From Bacillus carboniphilus (GTDB taxonomy: Bacteria; Bacillota; Bacilli; Bacillales; JAIVKR01), in assembly GCF_020524035.2 (NCBI RefSeq), contig NZ_CP129013.1, positions 1,229,822-1,293,821 of the forward strand: a stretch of 64,000 nt of DNA. Direction: 5' to 3'. This document shows positions 48,304 through 58,479 of the stretch, piece after piece. The translations under genes were made by a program, and so were the position numbers. Under the pieces are notes generated by a model. That model was not told the origin of the DNA. It did not search any database and saw only the letters and a program-made list of their open reading frames with translations. The first letter of the stretch is position 1, and each line of letters begins with the position of its first letter.

Positions 48304-49925
48304 CTATTCCTCTAACTGTTTTTGATCAATGAGTTCATTTAACGGTAAACCTTCAACCATTATCCCAACTTCATTCCGTAATCCGTACCAATTTTTATTT
48401 GTATGCCCGGCTAAATAAACAGCATCATCTTCAACTTTAAGCCAAATACGACGATGAGTCCAATACATCCCTTGGATGACACCAATCATAAAGATGGCTC
48501 CACCGATCGCAAGAATCCATAACGTTAAATCTTTACGGACCGTCAAGGCGGTAAAATTGACTGTTTCAACACCAGCAAATTTCATTTTATAGGTATTTTC
48601 TTCATCACCAATCGTATTTTGGATCGCCACAAAGCTCGTTTCACCTTTTTGGTTCTCTGGCGAAAAGACTTTAAATACAAAAGCAGGGTTATTTGGATTC
48701 GGTGATTTTGTAGCTGGTTCTCCATTACTATCAAAATAAAAATCTGGTAAATAACTTGCAAGTTCTACAACGTACCCATTGCCTAAATCATATTCTTCTT
48801 CAGGCTCAAGTAGGTCAATCGAAATATCACCAATCATTTCATCGGTTTCTTGATTGACTAACTGAAACTTCATTTCTGTCATATCATTTAATCGATAGGA
48901 CGTTTGATAAAGAGCAAATTGGTTGAATTTAAAAGGTTCGTTGACGCGTATTTCCCCACTTTTCACTTCGTTTAAATTCGATTCCTCTCCTATCAACCCA
49001 TCTTGATCTTTTTTATAAAGAGTGACATTCGTTTGATAGTTTTTGACTACCGAACCGTCACCTACTCTCATAATTGCCTCTTTAAAGACTTCATCTTCAG
49101 AGGATTGTTCATACACTTCTAGAATGAATTTTTCATTTTTTAAATAATACTCCCCGTTTGTTTCAGGGATCTTTTCTGTTTCTCCTTCTCTTAACCATAA
49201 TACTTCATCAACATACATTCCAGGAACAAAGCGGAGCATAGCCCCAATTAGAAAGATAATTAGACCGATATGATTAACATAAGGACCCCATCTGGAAAAA
49301 CGATTTTTCTCAGCTAAAATATGTCCTTGATCTTCGCGAACTTTATAGTGTCTTTTTTGAAGTCTCTCTTTAAATTGCAAAATATCTTTATTAGAAACAT
49401 GGTTTGATTCACTGTATAAACGCTGCCTTTTCATAAAAGTAAGCTGGCGTTTAATGCCTTGTTTTTTCAAAGCACGATATAAGGGTACTACTCGATCAAT
49501 ACTGCAGATCACTAAAGAGCTCCTAGTGCAGCAATTAGAAGCATATACCACCAAGAACCGTATAAGTTATGAAAACCTAGTTGGTAGTACAATTTCCCAA
49601 AAGAACCGTATTCATCTTGATAAAACTGTTCAGCAGGAACGGATGGTGGAATGTACATTTCTTGTGGAAAGATTGTTCCAACAGCTGAAGCAATTAACGT
49701 GATGATAATAATCCAAACGCCTACTTTCACAGATGAGAAGAAGTTCCATACTTTATCTACCACCGTTTTATTGTACGTTTGGGAACGCCTAGCACTTCCA
49801 TCATATCGCATATCTAACAATTTTTTCTCGTTAGCTGTTTCTTCATTTATCGTTCGACCACAATTTTCACATATAATGGTTCCATTAGGATTAACATGTC
49901 CACATTCACATTTAACTTGCTTCAT
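48304..49925 (-). CDS. resB: Cytochrome c biogenesis protein ResB, frameshifted
   Basis: Membrane protein that passes haem to apocytochrome c. The N-terminus has a zinc-ribbon-like CECGHVNPNGTIICENCG near residues 5-22, then membrane helices. The break is at AAA (49514-49516; T on the gene strand). One more base would join LLIAALGALL to VICSIDRVVPLYRALKK. The corrected product is 540 residues, close to the usual length. A periplasmic domain and a last helix near the C-terminus follow. Confidence 0.85.
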
Positions 49926-49976
49926 GTTGATAACTCCTTAATTTTTAGATCCTATTCTACTTTATAAAAACGTACT

Positions 49977-50498
49977 TTAAGGTTTAATCTGCTCCATATA
50001 CTGTTGAACATCACGTTCAGTCATCTGTCCTGTCTTAATATCGACAATGATTCCATCTGAGTCAATTAAATACGTAGCCGGTAAATTACCGACATCGTAG
50101 GCACTACTGACATCTCTATTTTTATCTAATACTACAGGGAATGTTAACCCATACTCTTCGACAAATTTTTTAACAGCCACTCTTGATTCGGCTATATTTA
50201 CTGCAACAATTTCCACACCTTGACCTTGATAATATTCGTACTGATTTTGCATATAAGGCATTTCCGTTTTACAAGGTTCACACCACGTTCCCCAAAAGTT
50301 AAGGAATACACCTTTCCCTTGTAAATCTTCTAAATAAACTTCCTCACCTTGTAAATTTTCCAGAACAAATAAAGGTGCCTTATCGCCTATCTCAACACTA
50401 CCCTTTGAATGAAAAAAATTCATATAAAGTGTATAGCTAATCGCACTTATTAAAAGTAATAAAATCGCTGTCCTAATAATCAATCGTTTTCGTTTCAT
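49977..50498 (-). CDS. resA: Thiol-disulfide oxidoreductase ResA
   Basis: Membrane-anchored thioredoxin-like protein that reduces the CXXCH thiols of apocytochrome c. An N-terminal helix spans about residues 7-26. The active site is FWGTWCEPCKTEMPYM, with CEPC as in B. subtilis ResA. It is the first gene of the res cluster. Confidence 0.95.
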   Translation of the reverse strand: MKRKRLIIRTAILLLLISAISYTLYMNFFHSKGSVEIGDKAPLFVLENLQGEEVYLEDLQGKGVFLNFWGTWCEPCKTEMPYMQNQYEYYQGQGVEIVAVNIAESRVAVKKFVEEYGLTFPVVLDKNRDVSSAYDVGNLPATYLIDSDGIIVDIKTGQMTERDVQQYMEQIKP

Positions 50499-50540
50499 CG
50501 TAAGCCCCTCTTACTTTAATCCATAGATTTACTCAACGTC

Positions 50541-50564
50541 ATTATATCATTGATAAATATCACA
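50541..50564 (-). promoter_or_regulatory. resA promoter -10 with an overlapping TGTGA-type box
   Basis: TATAAT at 50541-50546 lies about 43 bases upstream of the resA start. Just upstream TGTGATATTTATCA (50551-50564) resembles half of the TGTGA-N6-TCACA site of Fnr/Crp regulators. No good -35 box is seen, so activation by ResD or a similar factor is plausible. This is by eye. Confidence 0.4.
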
Positions 50565-50597
50565 TTTACGACCGGTTATTTGACGTTTATGTGACAG

Positions 50598-51332
50598 TTA
50601 GAAAGCGTTTCTTCCATGTTCAGCTAAAGCTCGTATCTGTTTCACTTCATGTGGAGAGAGTTCTCTTATCTCTCCCGGTTTTAATCCTTGCAAGGTAAGA
50701 AAGGCATACCGTTCTCTTTTTAGTTTCATGATAGGATGACCAATAAAATCAAGCATGCGACGAACTTGACGATTCTTCCCTTCTCTTATGACCATTTCAA
50801 TAATACATGTTTGTTTTTTCTTATCAATTGATTGAATTTTAATTCTTGCAGGAGCTGTTTTTCCATCCTCAAGACGCACTCCTCTTTCCAATTGTTTTAG
50901 TTTCTCACGTTCTGGAATTCCTTTCACTTTAGCAATGTAGGTTTTTTCAATTCCGTAACGAGGGTGCATTAATTTATTAGAAAAGTCGCCATCGTTTGTT
51001 AATAATAGCAGTCCAGATGTATCATAATCGAGTCTGCCAATTGGATAAATTCTTTTATCTATATGATCAAAAAAGTCCACCACGGTCCTGCGGCCTTTAT
51101 CATCTTTAGCACTCGAAATCACTTTTTTTGGTTTATACATTAAAAAATACACCGGCGCTTCTCGATTTACCGGTACACCTTCCACTTCGATTCGATCATT
51201 GTTTGTCACTTTTGTTCCTAGTTCTTTAATGACTTGTCCATTTACTGTTACTTTTCCTTCTAATATTAATTGTTCTGCTTTACGTCTAGAAGCAACTCCA
51301 GCGTGAGCGATTACTTTTTGCAAACGTTCCAT
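50598..51332 (-). CDS. rluB: 23S rRNA pseudouridine synthase RluB
   Basis: Modifies U2605-type sites of 23S rRNA. The 244 residues have an N-terminal S4 domain (MERLQKVIAHAGVASRRKAEQLI). The catalytic aspartate is in GRLDYDTSGLLLLTNDGD. It lies between spmB and resA, as in B. subtilis (ypuL). Its upstream gap holds a family C repeat. Confidence 0.94.
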   Translation of the reverse strand: MERLQKVIAHAGVASRRKAEQLILEGKVTVNGQVIKELGTKVTNNDRIEVEGVPVNREAPVYFLMYKPKKVISSAKDDKGRRTVVDFFDHIDKRIYPIGRLDYDTSGLLLLTNDGDFSNKLMHPRYGIEKTYIAKVKGIPEREKLKQLERGVRLEDGKTAPARIKIQSIDKKKQTCIIEMVIREGKNRQVRRMLDFIGHPIMKLKRERYAFLTLQGLKPGEIRELSPHEVKQIRALAEHGRNAF

Positions 51333-51537
51333 TCATCTCACCTCAACTTACCATATTACTCGTTTCATAAACATTTCACAAGTAAAAAAAGAGATGCTGA
51401 TCCTCAAGACAATTTTATATCATATTTATTTTTCAGCCTTGGATCAGTAAGTATTTTAATGATTGGTAATACAAATACTGATTAAGGAGAAAGTAATTGG
51501 TGAAAATATCCCATATACAATAAAAAAGAGCTGTATA

Positions 51538-51620
51538 GAAAGTCCATGTTGATAGTATATGTGGACAAACTAAAAACCCAAAAATGTCGATATAACAGCA
51601 TTTTTGGGTTTTACTTTTAT
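51538..51620. repeat. Family C repeat, partial copy
   Basis: Matches the first half of the copy at 42086 (GAGCTGTATAGAAAGTCC, then CCCAAAAATGTCGATATAACA and ATTTTTGGG) but lacks the far inverted-repeat end. The stretch 51333-51650 between rluB and spmB has no gene. Confidence 0.6.
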
Positions 51621-51650
51621 AATACTACTTGTTATACATATATTACAAAT

Positions 51651-52181
51651 CTATCCGAATAGCAAAGATACAATAATAATTGAAGCAATAATCCCAACTA
51701 AATCTGCAAGTAAACCTACTTTAAGAGCATCTCCCATCCTTTTAATTCCTACTGCTCCAAAATAAATGGTTAATACGTAAAGAGTAGTGTCTGTACTCCC
51801 TTGCATTGTGGACGCTAACCTTCCAATAAAAGAATCAGGACCATAAGAGGAAATGAGGTCGGTTGTCATCCCTAAAGCAGCTGTACCTGATATCGGTCTT
51901 ATTAAAGCAAGTGGGAGAATATCTGCTGGCACACCTATTGCATTCATTACTGGCCTTAAAAAGTCGACAAAGGCATCCAATGCTCCTGAAGCTCTAAATA
52001 TCGAAATTGACACGAGCATTCCTACTAAATAAGGGATTAATGAGAGTGCAATTTGAATCCCTTCTTTTCCACCCTCCACAAAGGTTTCATAAGTGGGGAC
52101 TTTTTTTATCGTTCCGTACAAAAGGATCACCATAATTAGGACGGGTATTAACCATAACGAGATGATAGTTACAATTTGCAC
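51651..52181 (-). CDS. spmB: Spore maturation protein SpmB
   Basis: Required with SpmA for spore core dehydration. The 176-residue membrane protein belongs to the nucleoside-recognition (Gate) family, with ALIRPISGTAALGM and GSTDTTLYVLTIYFGAVGIKR. It starts one base after spmA ends and lies in the dacB-spmA-spmB operon. Confidence 0.95.
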   Translation of the reverse strand: MQIVTIISLWLIPVLIMVILLYGTIKKVPTYETFVEGGKEGIQIALSLIPYLVGMLVSISIFRASGALDAFVDFLRPVMNAIGVPADILPLALIRPISGTAALGMTTDLISSYGPDSFIGRLASTMQGSTDTTLYVLTIYFGAVGIKRMGDALKVGLLADLVGIIASIIIVSLLFG

Positions 52182-52182
52182 T

Positions 52183-52776
52183 TTATTCTACCCCTCTTCT
52201 TTTTCTTCGATAATAGAAGAAACGATCAATAAAAATAGCAAATAATGTAGAAATCATCGTTGCTAATAAGGTAGTACCAACAATTTCAGTAGGGGCTGTA
52301 GATTCATAAGTCATTCTAATTCCTATAACAGTTGTTGGGATAATCGTTAAACTAGAGGTATTAATAGCTAAAAAAGTAATCATCGATCGACTAGTAGAAT
52401 CCTTGTCTCCATTTAATGATTTTAACTGTTCCATTGCTTTAATTCCTAATGGAGTTGCTGCATTTCCAAGACCAAACATGTTAGCAATCATGTTTGAAAG
52501 CATATATCCCATAGCTGGGTGATGATCAGGAACATCCGGAAACAGTTTATTGACAATTGGTTTAAATAAATTACTAAGCAATCTCAATAATCCAGCTTCT
52601 TCCGCAATTTTCATTAAACCTAGCCAAAATACTAGGACACTAATTAAACCAATACTAATTGTTACCGCTTCTTCTGCCCCTTTAAAAACTGCTTTATTAA
52701 CCTCTTCCATTGACCCATGTAACATCGCATACACCAGTCCTATAACCGTTAAGAAAACCCAAATTAAATTAACCAT
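52183..52776 (-). CDS. spmA: Spore maturation protein SpmA
   Basis: Partner of SpmB in spore core dehydration. The 197-residue membrane protein has HHPAMGYMLSNMIANMFGLGNAATPLGIKAMEQL, the Gate-family signature. It overlaps the end of dacB by eight bases, so the operon is translationally linked. Confidence 0.95.
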   Translation of the reverse strand: MVNLIWVFLTVIGLVYAMLHGSMEEVNKAVFKGAEEAVTISIGLISVLVFWLGLMKIAEEAGLLRLLSNLFKPIVNKLFPDVPDHHPAMGYMLSNMIANMFGLGNAATPLGIKAMEQLKSLNGDKDSTSRSMITFLAINTSSLTIIPTTVIGIRMTYESTAPTEIVGTTLLATMISTLFAIFIDRFFYYRRKRRGVE

Positions 52777-53915
52777 CCCCTACCCCCACAAAAATAACAA
52801 ACAACCTTTTTAACGATTCAAAAAAACCTCTTTTAGGGGGAGTTGTTTCCCCATTATTATAGTAAACAGGGACTCGCTGGATAAGATCGTTATTTAATAA
52901 AACAGAATAAGTTCCGACAATCGAAGGGACATTCGAACGTTCCCATTTTTTATTTGGCTTTTTTAAATCAATTTTAACCTTTATATTCTTTTTTTCATCT
53001 TCAGTTAAAGGATAGGAGATGTTTCGATTAACAAATAAATGATCTTTATAAAATGAATCGTCTATATTAGCTAAAAAGCCTTCCTCTTGAATCGTTGTTT
53101 TATTATATAAATCAAAAGTTGACTCAAACATATTAATGTGGTCGTTCCAATCATCTGGGTCATCAAGTGTCACCGCTATCAAATCTAAGTTATCTTTAGA
53201 GGCGGTTGAAACAAGTGTACGATTTGCTTTTTTCGTATACCCTGTCTTTCCACCGGTTGAATAGTCATATAAACTTGTTAAAAGCTTATTTTTATTCCGC
53301 CAAGTACGATCCCATTTCTCTGTAGGATTTGGTGCGGAGTATGTTTTTGTCCTAAACACTTTTTCAAACTGTTCATTTTTCATGGCATATTGAGTAAGGA
53401 TCGCCATATCATATGCTGTTGAATAATGGTTTTCATGATCATCTAAACCATGCGGATTCGCAAAGTGTGTATTAAACATACCAACTTGGTTAGCTTTTTC
53501 ATTCATTAAATAAGCAAACCCATCTAAGCTCCCACCAACATGTTCTGCTATTGCAGCGGCAGCATCATTTCCCGATCTCAGCATTAACCCATATACTAAG
53601 TGTTCTAACTTTATTTTTTCCCCTTCTTGCAAATAAATTGAAGATCCTTCAGTTTCCACCGCTTGTTTACTTATTTTTACTTCTTCATTCATTTTTCCTG
53701 ATTCAATGGCTATAATAGCCGTCATAATTTTGGTTATACTTGCAATTCTCATTGGCTTGTGACTATTCTTTTCAAAAAAAGATTCTTCCTGTCTCTTCAT
53801 CTATAACAATAGCTGCCTGTGCTTGAACATTCACCTCAGCATTACTTGCCTGAGGAAAAGCGATCACTATAAGTAGTGTCAATAGTATCAACCATTTTAC
53901 ATCGACCCTTTTCAT
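52769..53915 (-). CDS. dacB: Sporulation D-alanyl-D-alanine carboxypeptidase (PBP5*), frameshifted
   Basis: Trims peptide cross-links in the spore cortex. The signal peptide at 53915 (MKRVDVKWLILLTLLIVIAFPQASNAEV) is in one frame and the catalytic domain in another. The break is a run of seven A (T on the gene strand) at 53774-53780, where six would join EETGRIFF to EKNSHKPM. The active-site motifs are SITK, SGN and KTG. Corrected length is 381 residues, as expected. The family A/B repeats upstream separate it from ypuI. Confidence 0.92.
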
Positions 53916-54003
53916 CATATGAAAACAACACGTCCCTTTTTAAAATATCGGATTGTATATACCTTGACCTTGTTTGGACAGCGTTCTAATGAATACTAGC
54001 AAT

Positions 54004-54431
54004 TGTGCGCTTAACGGGCTCTTCCGCTTTTCTTATTGTCTAGCTCCAGCGCCCAGCGACTTGTGTTGCTTTCGACCCACAGGAGGTGCTAGCATCATCG
54101 TTAGCCACAGGACGTGGCTGAACTTAGTAGATCGTCCGCATTATGCTTTTCGTGTTTCCTTTATCTCATGCGGCGATGAACAGGAGGTTCTAGCGTCAAC
54201 GTTAGTCACAGGACGTGACTGTTTTTAGTTGACGTTCCTTTACTTTGCGTCGCTTAACGGGCTCTTCCGCTTTTCTTATTGTCTAGCTCCAGCGCCCAGC
54301 GACTTGTGTTGCTTCACCCTCCTCCCTACGATAAGTCAACATCGAAGCCTGCGGCTTTTCGTGTTTCCTTTATCTCATGCGGGGGGTTTGAAGCACCTGC
54401 GTCGCTTAACGGGCTCTTCCGCTTTTCTTAT
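54004..54431. repeat. Family B repeat array between dacB and ypuI
   Basis: Three copies of CTTAACGGGCTCTTCCGC start near 54010, 54253 and 54405 (periods of 243 and 152 bases). TCTAGCTCCAGCGCCCAGCG and GCTTTTCGTGTTTCCTTTAT each occur twice. The array also contains CACAGGACGTGGCTG and CACAGGACGTGACTG, as in family B elsewhere. Open frames here are repeat artefacts. It fills most of a 660-bp gene-free stretch. Confidence 0.75.
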
Positions 54432-54529
54432 TTGTACAAGTCTATGAAAATAATTAAAATATATGATGAAATTATTGGGGATAAGACAGAGAGAGGGGTA
54501 CACAATCCATCTTTTTAAAAGACAAAAAG

Positions 54530-54556
54530 GATGGAATTTTCATATTCCATCCTTTC
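54530..54556 (-). terminator. Intrinsic terminator after ypuI
   Basis: Stem GGATGGAAT/ATTCCATCC followed by TTTTTG on the minus strand, about 25 bases after the ypuI stop. Confidence 0.9.
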
Positions 54557-54578
54557 AAAAGATCACTGTGTTCTTCAA

Positions 54579-55064
54579 TTACTTTGACTGCGTAATTTTT
54601 GTTCGGTAATCTGTCTCGTAATATTCTAATTCCTCACGAATGGTTTGAAACTCATTTTCTAAGGAGGTTAAGAGGTTAACAATTAAATTCGGGGCTTTAT
54701 CCCTAAATTTAATTGCATTCTTTCCAGTGTAAGCACTTCTAGGGTCTTCAAACCATATATCATTTTTAGGTTGATAAAATTCTTCAATACATTGGTGATA
54801 AATGACATACAACGTTTTTTCCGCTGCAGCTTTTCGAAACGAGCTGTTCTTTAAAATAATCTGACATTCTTCTAATCCTTCTTCACAATAAACAGTTAAT
54901 CTTCTTAATGATCTAAAAATACTCTTGGCATAACGATGATCTACATCCTCTTCTTTCATTTGACCGATAGTATGCTCATCTAAAAAGTTATTTAAGTTCT
55001 CAGTAACTTCTTTTAAAAATTTTTCAACTTGTTCTAATTGTGTTTTTACCATCACATTTCCCAT
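54579..55064 (-). CDS. ypuI: YpuI-like protein (DUF3907)
   Basis: Function unknown. The 161 residues are mainly helical and acidic, with FYQPKNDIWFEDPRSAYTGKNAIKFR in the middle. It lies between scpB and dacB as ypuI does in B. subtilis. The ATG has AGGAG eight bases upstream. No membrane segment is seen. Confidence 0.82.
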   Translation of the reverse strand: MGNVMVKTQLEQVEKFLKEVTENLNNFLDEHTIGQMKEEDVDHRYAKSIFRSLRRLTVYCEEGLEECQIILKNSSFRKAAAEKTLYVIYHQCIEEFYQPKNDIWFEDPRSAYTGKNAIKFRDKAPNLIVNLLTSLENEFQTIREELEYYETDYRTKITQSK

Positions 55065-55103
55065 CTTATCTACTCCTGTCTTTATTTCTTACAAACGATA
55101 TAT

Positions 55104-55505
55104 TTAGCTATAAGGTTGCTTAGACCAACTGACATCTAATAAAAAGGGCTGCCTACTCATTAAGCCATCCTTCAATTGTCTTATTTGTTCAGAATTTAGT
55201 TTTAAATATGGTTCGATTAACTCTTCAAGCGTACTTATATACAGTCGATGCTTGTTTAAACAATGGGGATCAGTTAAAAGAAACGTAATACTAATCATTG
55301 AAGGAGGATTTATATCTTTAAGCTCTGGATATGAAAAGTGAATAAACTCTAATAGTTTTTCCTCAAAATATCGGACATACAAAACAGAAAGTGATAGTTC
55401 TTTATCGTTCCATATATAATGGACTATTGAACGTGAGAAAGAATCTTCAGGTGAATTTTTTTGAGATTTTTGTAACTCTTCTCCAGTTACTTCTTTAATC
55501 AACAT
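55104..55505 (-). CDS. Hypothetical protein, unknown family
   Basis: I do not recognise this family. The 133 residues from 55505 (MLIKEVTGEELQKSQKN) have an AAGGGG site; a longer GTG start four codons upstream is possible. It appears soluble, with a central YVRYFEEKLLEFIHFSYPELK segment. It is 39 bases upstream of ypuI, so it may be co-transcribed. B. subtilis has no obvious counterpart here. Confidence 0.6.
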   Translation of the reverse strand: MLIKEVTGEELQKSQKNSPEDSFSRSIVHYIWNDKELSLSVLYVRYFEEKLLEFIHFSYPELKDINPPSMISITFLLTDPHCLNKHRLYISTLEELIEPYLKLNSEQIRQLKDGLMSRQPFLLDVSWSKQPYS

Positions 55506-55942
55506 CAATTTACCCACCCCTTACCTTTCCATTGTTTCTTCCAAATAAGCAGAATAAAATGTTATTAACAGAAAATCATTTATCTTACTTATTACTTCTG
55601 ATACTCTCTATATTTTATCATACTATGAAAATAAAAAGAATTTTCTATATTTATAATTTGTTAATATTTTGAATTTATTTCAGAACCTATTATTATAAAT
55701 TTATTTATACTGGCTTTGTTTCTGCAAATAATCGAGTACAGAAGCTTGAAGCAAAATTCATTTTTAACAGATAGCGTAAATTGTAAATCTTAAAAGAAAA
55801 TTGTGAACAAGAATAAAAAGCCTCCAACCCTTAATAAGAGAATGGAGTCATTTTTAACTTGTTCAACATAAGATTTGATGTAACTAATAACTTCCTTATT
55901 AAATTATCTTCTCAAAAAAGCATTCTAATCAAAAGGAAAATC
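55506..55942 (-). other. Gene-free AT-rich gap upstream of the hypothetical gene
   Basis: About 440 bases without a supportable gene. On the minus strand a weak hairpin, arms CTCCA and TGGAG then GCTTTTT (about 55816-55852), may end the scpB transcript. The remainder is AT-rich and probably holds the promoter of the downstream genes. Confidence 0.5.
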
Positions 55943-56518
55943 TCATTTAAAAGATTCAAAAAATAAATCTGCCTCTTCCTGAACAAATTCCTCTGAAATA
56001 TTTTCTGGTAGTGGTGGAAGCTCTTCTATCGTTTTTAAGCCAAAGTATTCTAAAAACTCTTTAGTTGTCCCATATAATATTGCTCGACCTGCTCCTTCTG
56101 CTCGACCTACTTCTTTAATTAGCCCTTTTGCCACCAACGTTTGAATTGGCCGTTCGCATTTTACTCCCCGAACCTCTTCAGTTTCAATTCTGGTGATAGG
56201 CTGTTTATAAGCAATAATAGCTAATGTTTCTAACGCAACTTGAGAAAGTGAAGAATTTGTAGGATTTTGAGCCAACCTTTTCAAATAGATTGCGTGCTCT
56301 TTTTTTGTTACCAATTGGTATGCTCTAGCTACTTCCACAATTTGTATTCCTCTTTCTTTACTTTCATATTCGCTCTTTAAGTCGTCGATGATTTGTAAAA
56401 CGATCGCTTCATCTACCTCTAACACTTTTGTTAGTTGTTTCACGGAAAGTCCTTCGTCGCCAACAGCATATAGCAAACCCTCTACTATGGCTTTCCATTC
56501 AATTATTTTCTCACTCAT
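55943..56518 (-). CDS. scpB: Segregation and condensation protein ScpB
   Basis: Subunit of the SMC-ScpAB condensin. The start at 56518 (MSEKIIEWKAIVEGLLYAVG) overlaps scpA by eight bases. Two winged-helix domains follow, with LSQVALETLAIIAYKQPITRIETEEVRGV. The 191-residue length is typical; an upstream in-frame extension is unlikely. Confidence 0.95.
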   Translation of the reverse strand: MSEKIIEWKAIVEGLLYAVGDEGLSVKQLTKVLEVDEAIVLQIIDDLKSEYESKERGIQIVEVARAYQLVTKKEHAIYLKRLAQNPTNSSLSQVALETLAIIAYKQPITRIETEEVRGVKCERPIQTLVAKGLIKEVGRAEGAGRAILYGTTKEFLEYFGLKTIEELPPLPENISEEFVQEEADLFFESFK

Positions 56519-57263
56519 ACAATTTTTCACTCCCTGATATTTGTAAATCAGAAAGGTTTTCTTCCTGTTTAACAACAATCAATTGTTTTTTCATTAGTTC
56601 GAGCATCGCTAAAAATGTAACCACTATTAAGCTTTTATGATGATAAGGAAAAAACTCATGAAAACTTTTGACTCCTCTCTGTTTTGTTAGCTGCTCTACG
56701 ATTTCATCCATTCGTTGTTCGATTGGTATTTCTTGTCTTGTTATTTTGGTTTCCAGCGGTTTTTGTAGTCTTTGTCTACGCAAAACTTTTTGATAAGCGG
56801 CTATCATGTCATAAATCGTTGTATCACCTAGGTTAACTTGTTGCTCAATATCTTTCGCATATTCACTTAAATCACTAGGAGCCTTAACAAAAACTTCTGC
56901 CTGTTCGTCTTCTTTTATTTTTAACTCCTCAGCCACTTGTTTATATTGCCGATATTCCAATAACCTTTCCACTAGTTCTTGACGAGGGTCTTCCTCGTAT
57001 AGAAGTTCGTCTTCTTCTAAAAGCTGCTCTTCCTGTCTAGGAACGAGCATTTTGCTTTTAATAGACAATAAGGTAGCTGCCATTACTAAGTATTCTGAAG
57101 CAACGTCTAACTGTAACTCCTTCATCGTATGTATATACATTAAATACTGATCTGTAATTTTTGCAACAGGAATATCATAAATATCAATCTCAAACCGATT
57201 AATAAGATGTAACAATAAATCTAAAGGCCCTTCAAAGGCATCTATTTTCACTTTGTATTCCAA
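56511..57263 (-). CDS. scpA: Segregation and condensation protein ScpA (kleisin)
   Basis: Kleisin that closes the SMC ring. The 250 residues begin MEYKVKIDAFEGPLDLLLHLI, the SMC-binding N-terminus, and end with a winged-helix. It overlaps scpB, so the two subunits are made together. The 300-bp gap upstream, to the divergent ypuF, holds no other gene. Confidence 0.95.
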   Translation of the reverse strand: MEYKVKIDAFEGPLDLLLHLINRFEIDIYDIPVAKITDQYLMYIHTMKELQLDVASEYLVMAATLLSIKSKMLVPRQEEQLLEEDELLYEEDPRQELVERLLEYRQYKQVAEELKIKEDEQAEVFVKAPSDLSEYAKDIEQQVNLGDTTIYDMIAAYQKVLRRQRLQKPLETKITRQEIPIEQRMDEIVEQLTKQRGVKSFHEFFPYHHKSLIVVTFLAMLELMKKQLIVVKQEENLSDLQISGSEKLYE

Positions 57264-57565
57264 TTATTCACACCAACTTTTTTTAGTTGCTATCATTTTT
57301 TTAAAGACCTTTGTAGTTCAGCCTAAAAACGATTGCTATTAACATCATTAAATGATAGTACATTTGAATAAATAGGACAATAGTCATTCACAATGTAAAA
57401 TTGCCTACTATATGCAATTCAACTACCCAATTCTACCACTGACCTTTTCTAGTTGCTAGTAAAGACAAGTTTTATTCAAGCGACCTTAAATTTCATTCTT
57501 TTTAACGTGTAAAAAGAATATGTTAAACTAGTTTAAATATTAATTCTTTAAATGAGGTGTTCTAA

Positions 57566-58087
57566 TTGTATCCAAAAGCATTTATTGAATATTTAGTTCA
57601 ATTTCATGCCAAACGTGATTATTTTGAATGTCATGAAATCTTAGAAGAATATTGGAAAGAAAAAAACAGCAGTGAACGTGACCATTTTTGGGTAGGGTTT
57701 ATTCAGCTTGCAGTTGGATTGTATCATCAAAGAAGAAATAACTTTTCAGGCTCAGAAAGAATGATGAAAAGCTGTTATCATATTTTCAAAAATAACCTTG
57801 GTACAGTTGAGAAGCTAGGCGTAGATTCATCTAACTTATTATCTAGTATTGTTACGAGAATACATGATGTTGAACAAAGAAAGATGTATAAACGTTTTGA
57901 TATCCCGATTAAAGACCATAGTTTGAAAGCGGAAGCAAAAGAACACGCAAATGAAATGGGGTTAGTTTGGGGGATAGACAGTGATTTAAATGATCTAGAA
58001 GTTATTCATAGACATACTTTACGAGATCGGTCCGATGTCATTGCAGAAAGGGAACTTGCGCTAAAAAAAAGAAGAGACAGAACTTAA
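57566..58087 (+). CDS. ypuF: DUF309 protein, YpuF-like, on the opposite strand
   Basis: Function unknown. The 173 residues have the family core FHAKRDYFECHEILEEYWKEK and FWVGFIQLAVGLYHQRRNNFSGSERMM. The start is TTG at 57566 with GAGGTG. In related genomes, as I recall, this gene lies co-directional with scpA; here it is divergent from scpA and convergent with ribT, with five bases between stops. Confidence 0.85.
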   Translation: MYPKAFIEYLVQFHAKRDYFECHEILEEYWKEKNSSERDHFWVGFIQLAVGLYHQRRNNFSGSERMMKSCYHIFKNNLGTVEKLGVDSSNLLSSIVTRIHDVEQRKMYKRFDIPIKDHSLKAEAKEHANEMGLVWGIDSDLNDLEVIHRHTLRDRSDVIAERELALKKRRDRT

Positions 58088-58092
58088 ATATT

Positions 58093-58479
<387 letters not shown>

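Noticed and set aside
54004-54431. CRISPR-like array
   Set aside because: The repeats are long and unevenly spaced (243 and 152 bases), with no regular spacers and no cas genes nearby.
53974-54518. Three open frames with shared RFSYCLAPAPSDLCC-type text
   Set aside because: They are translations of the duplicated family B repeat, not genes.
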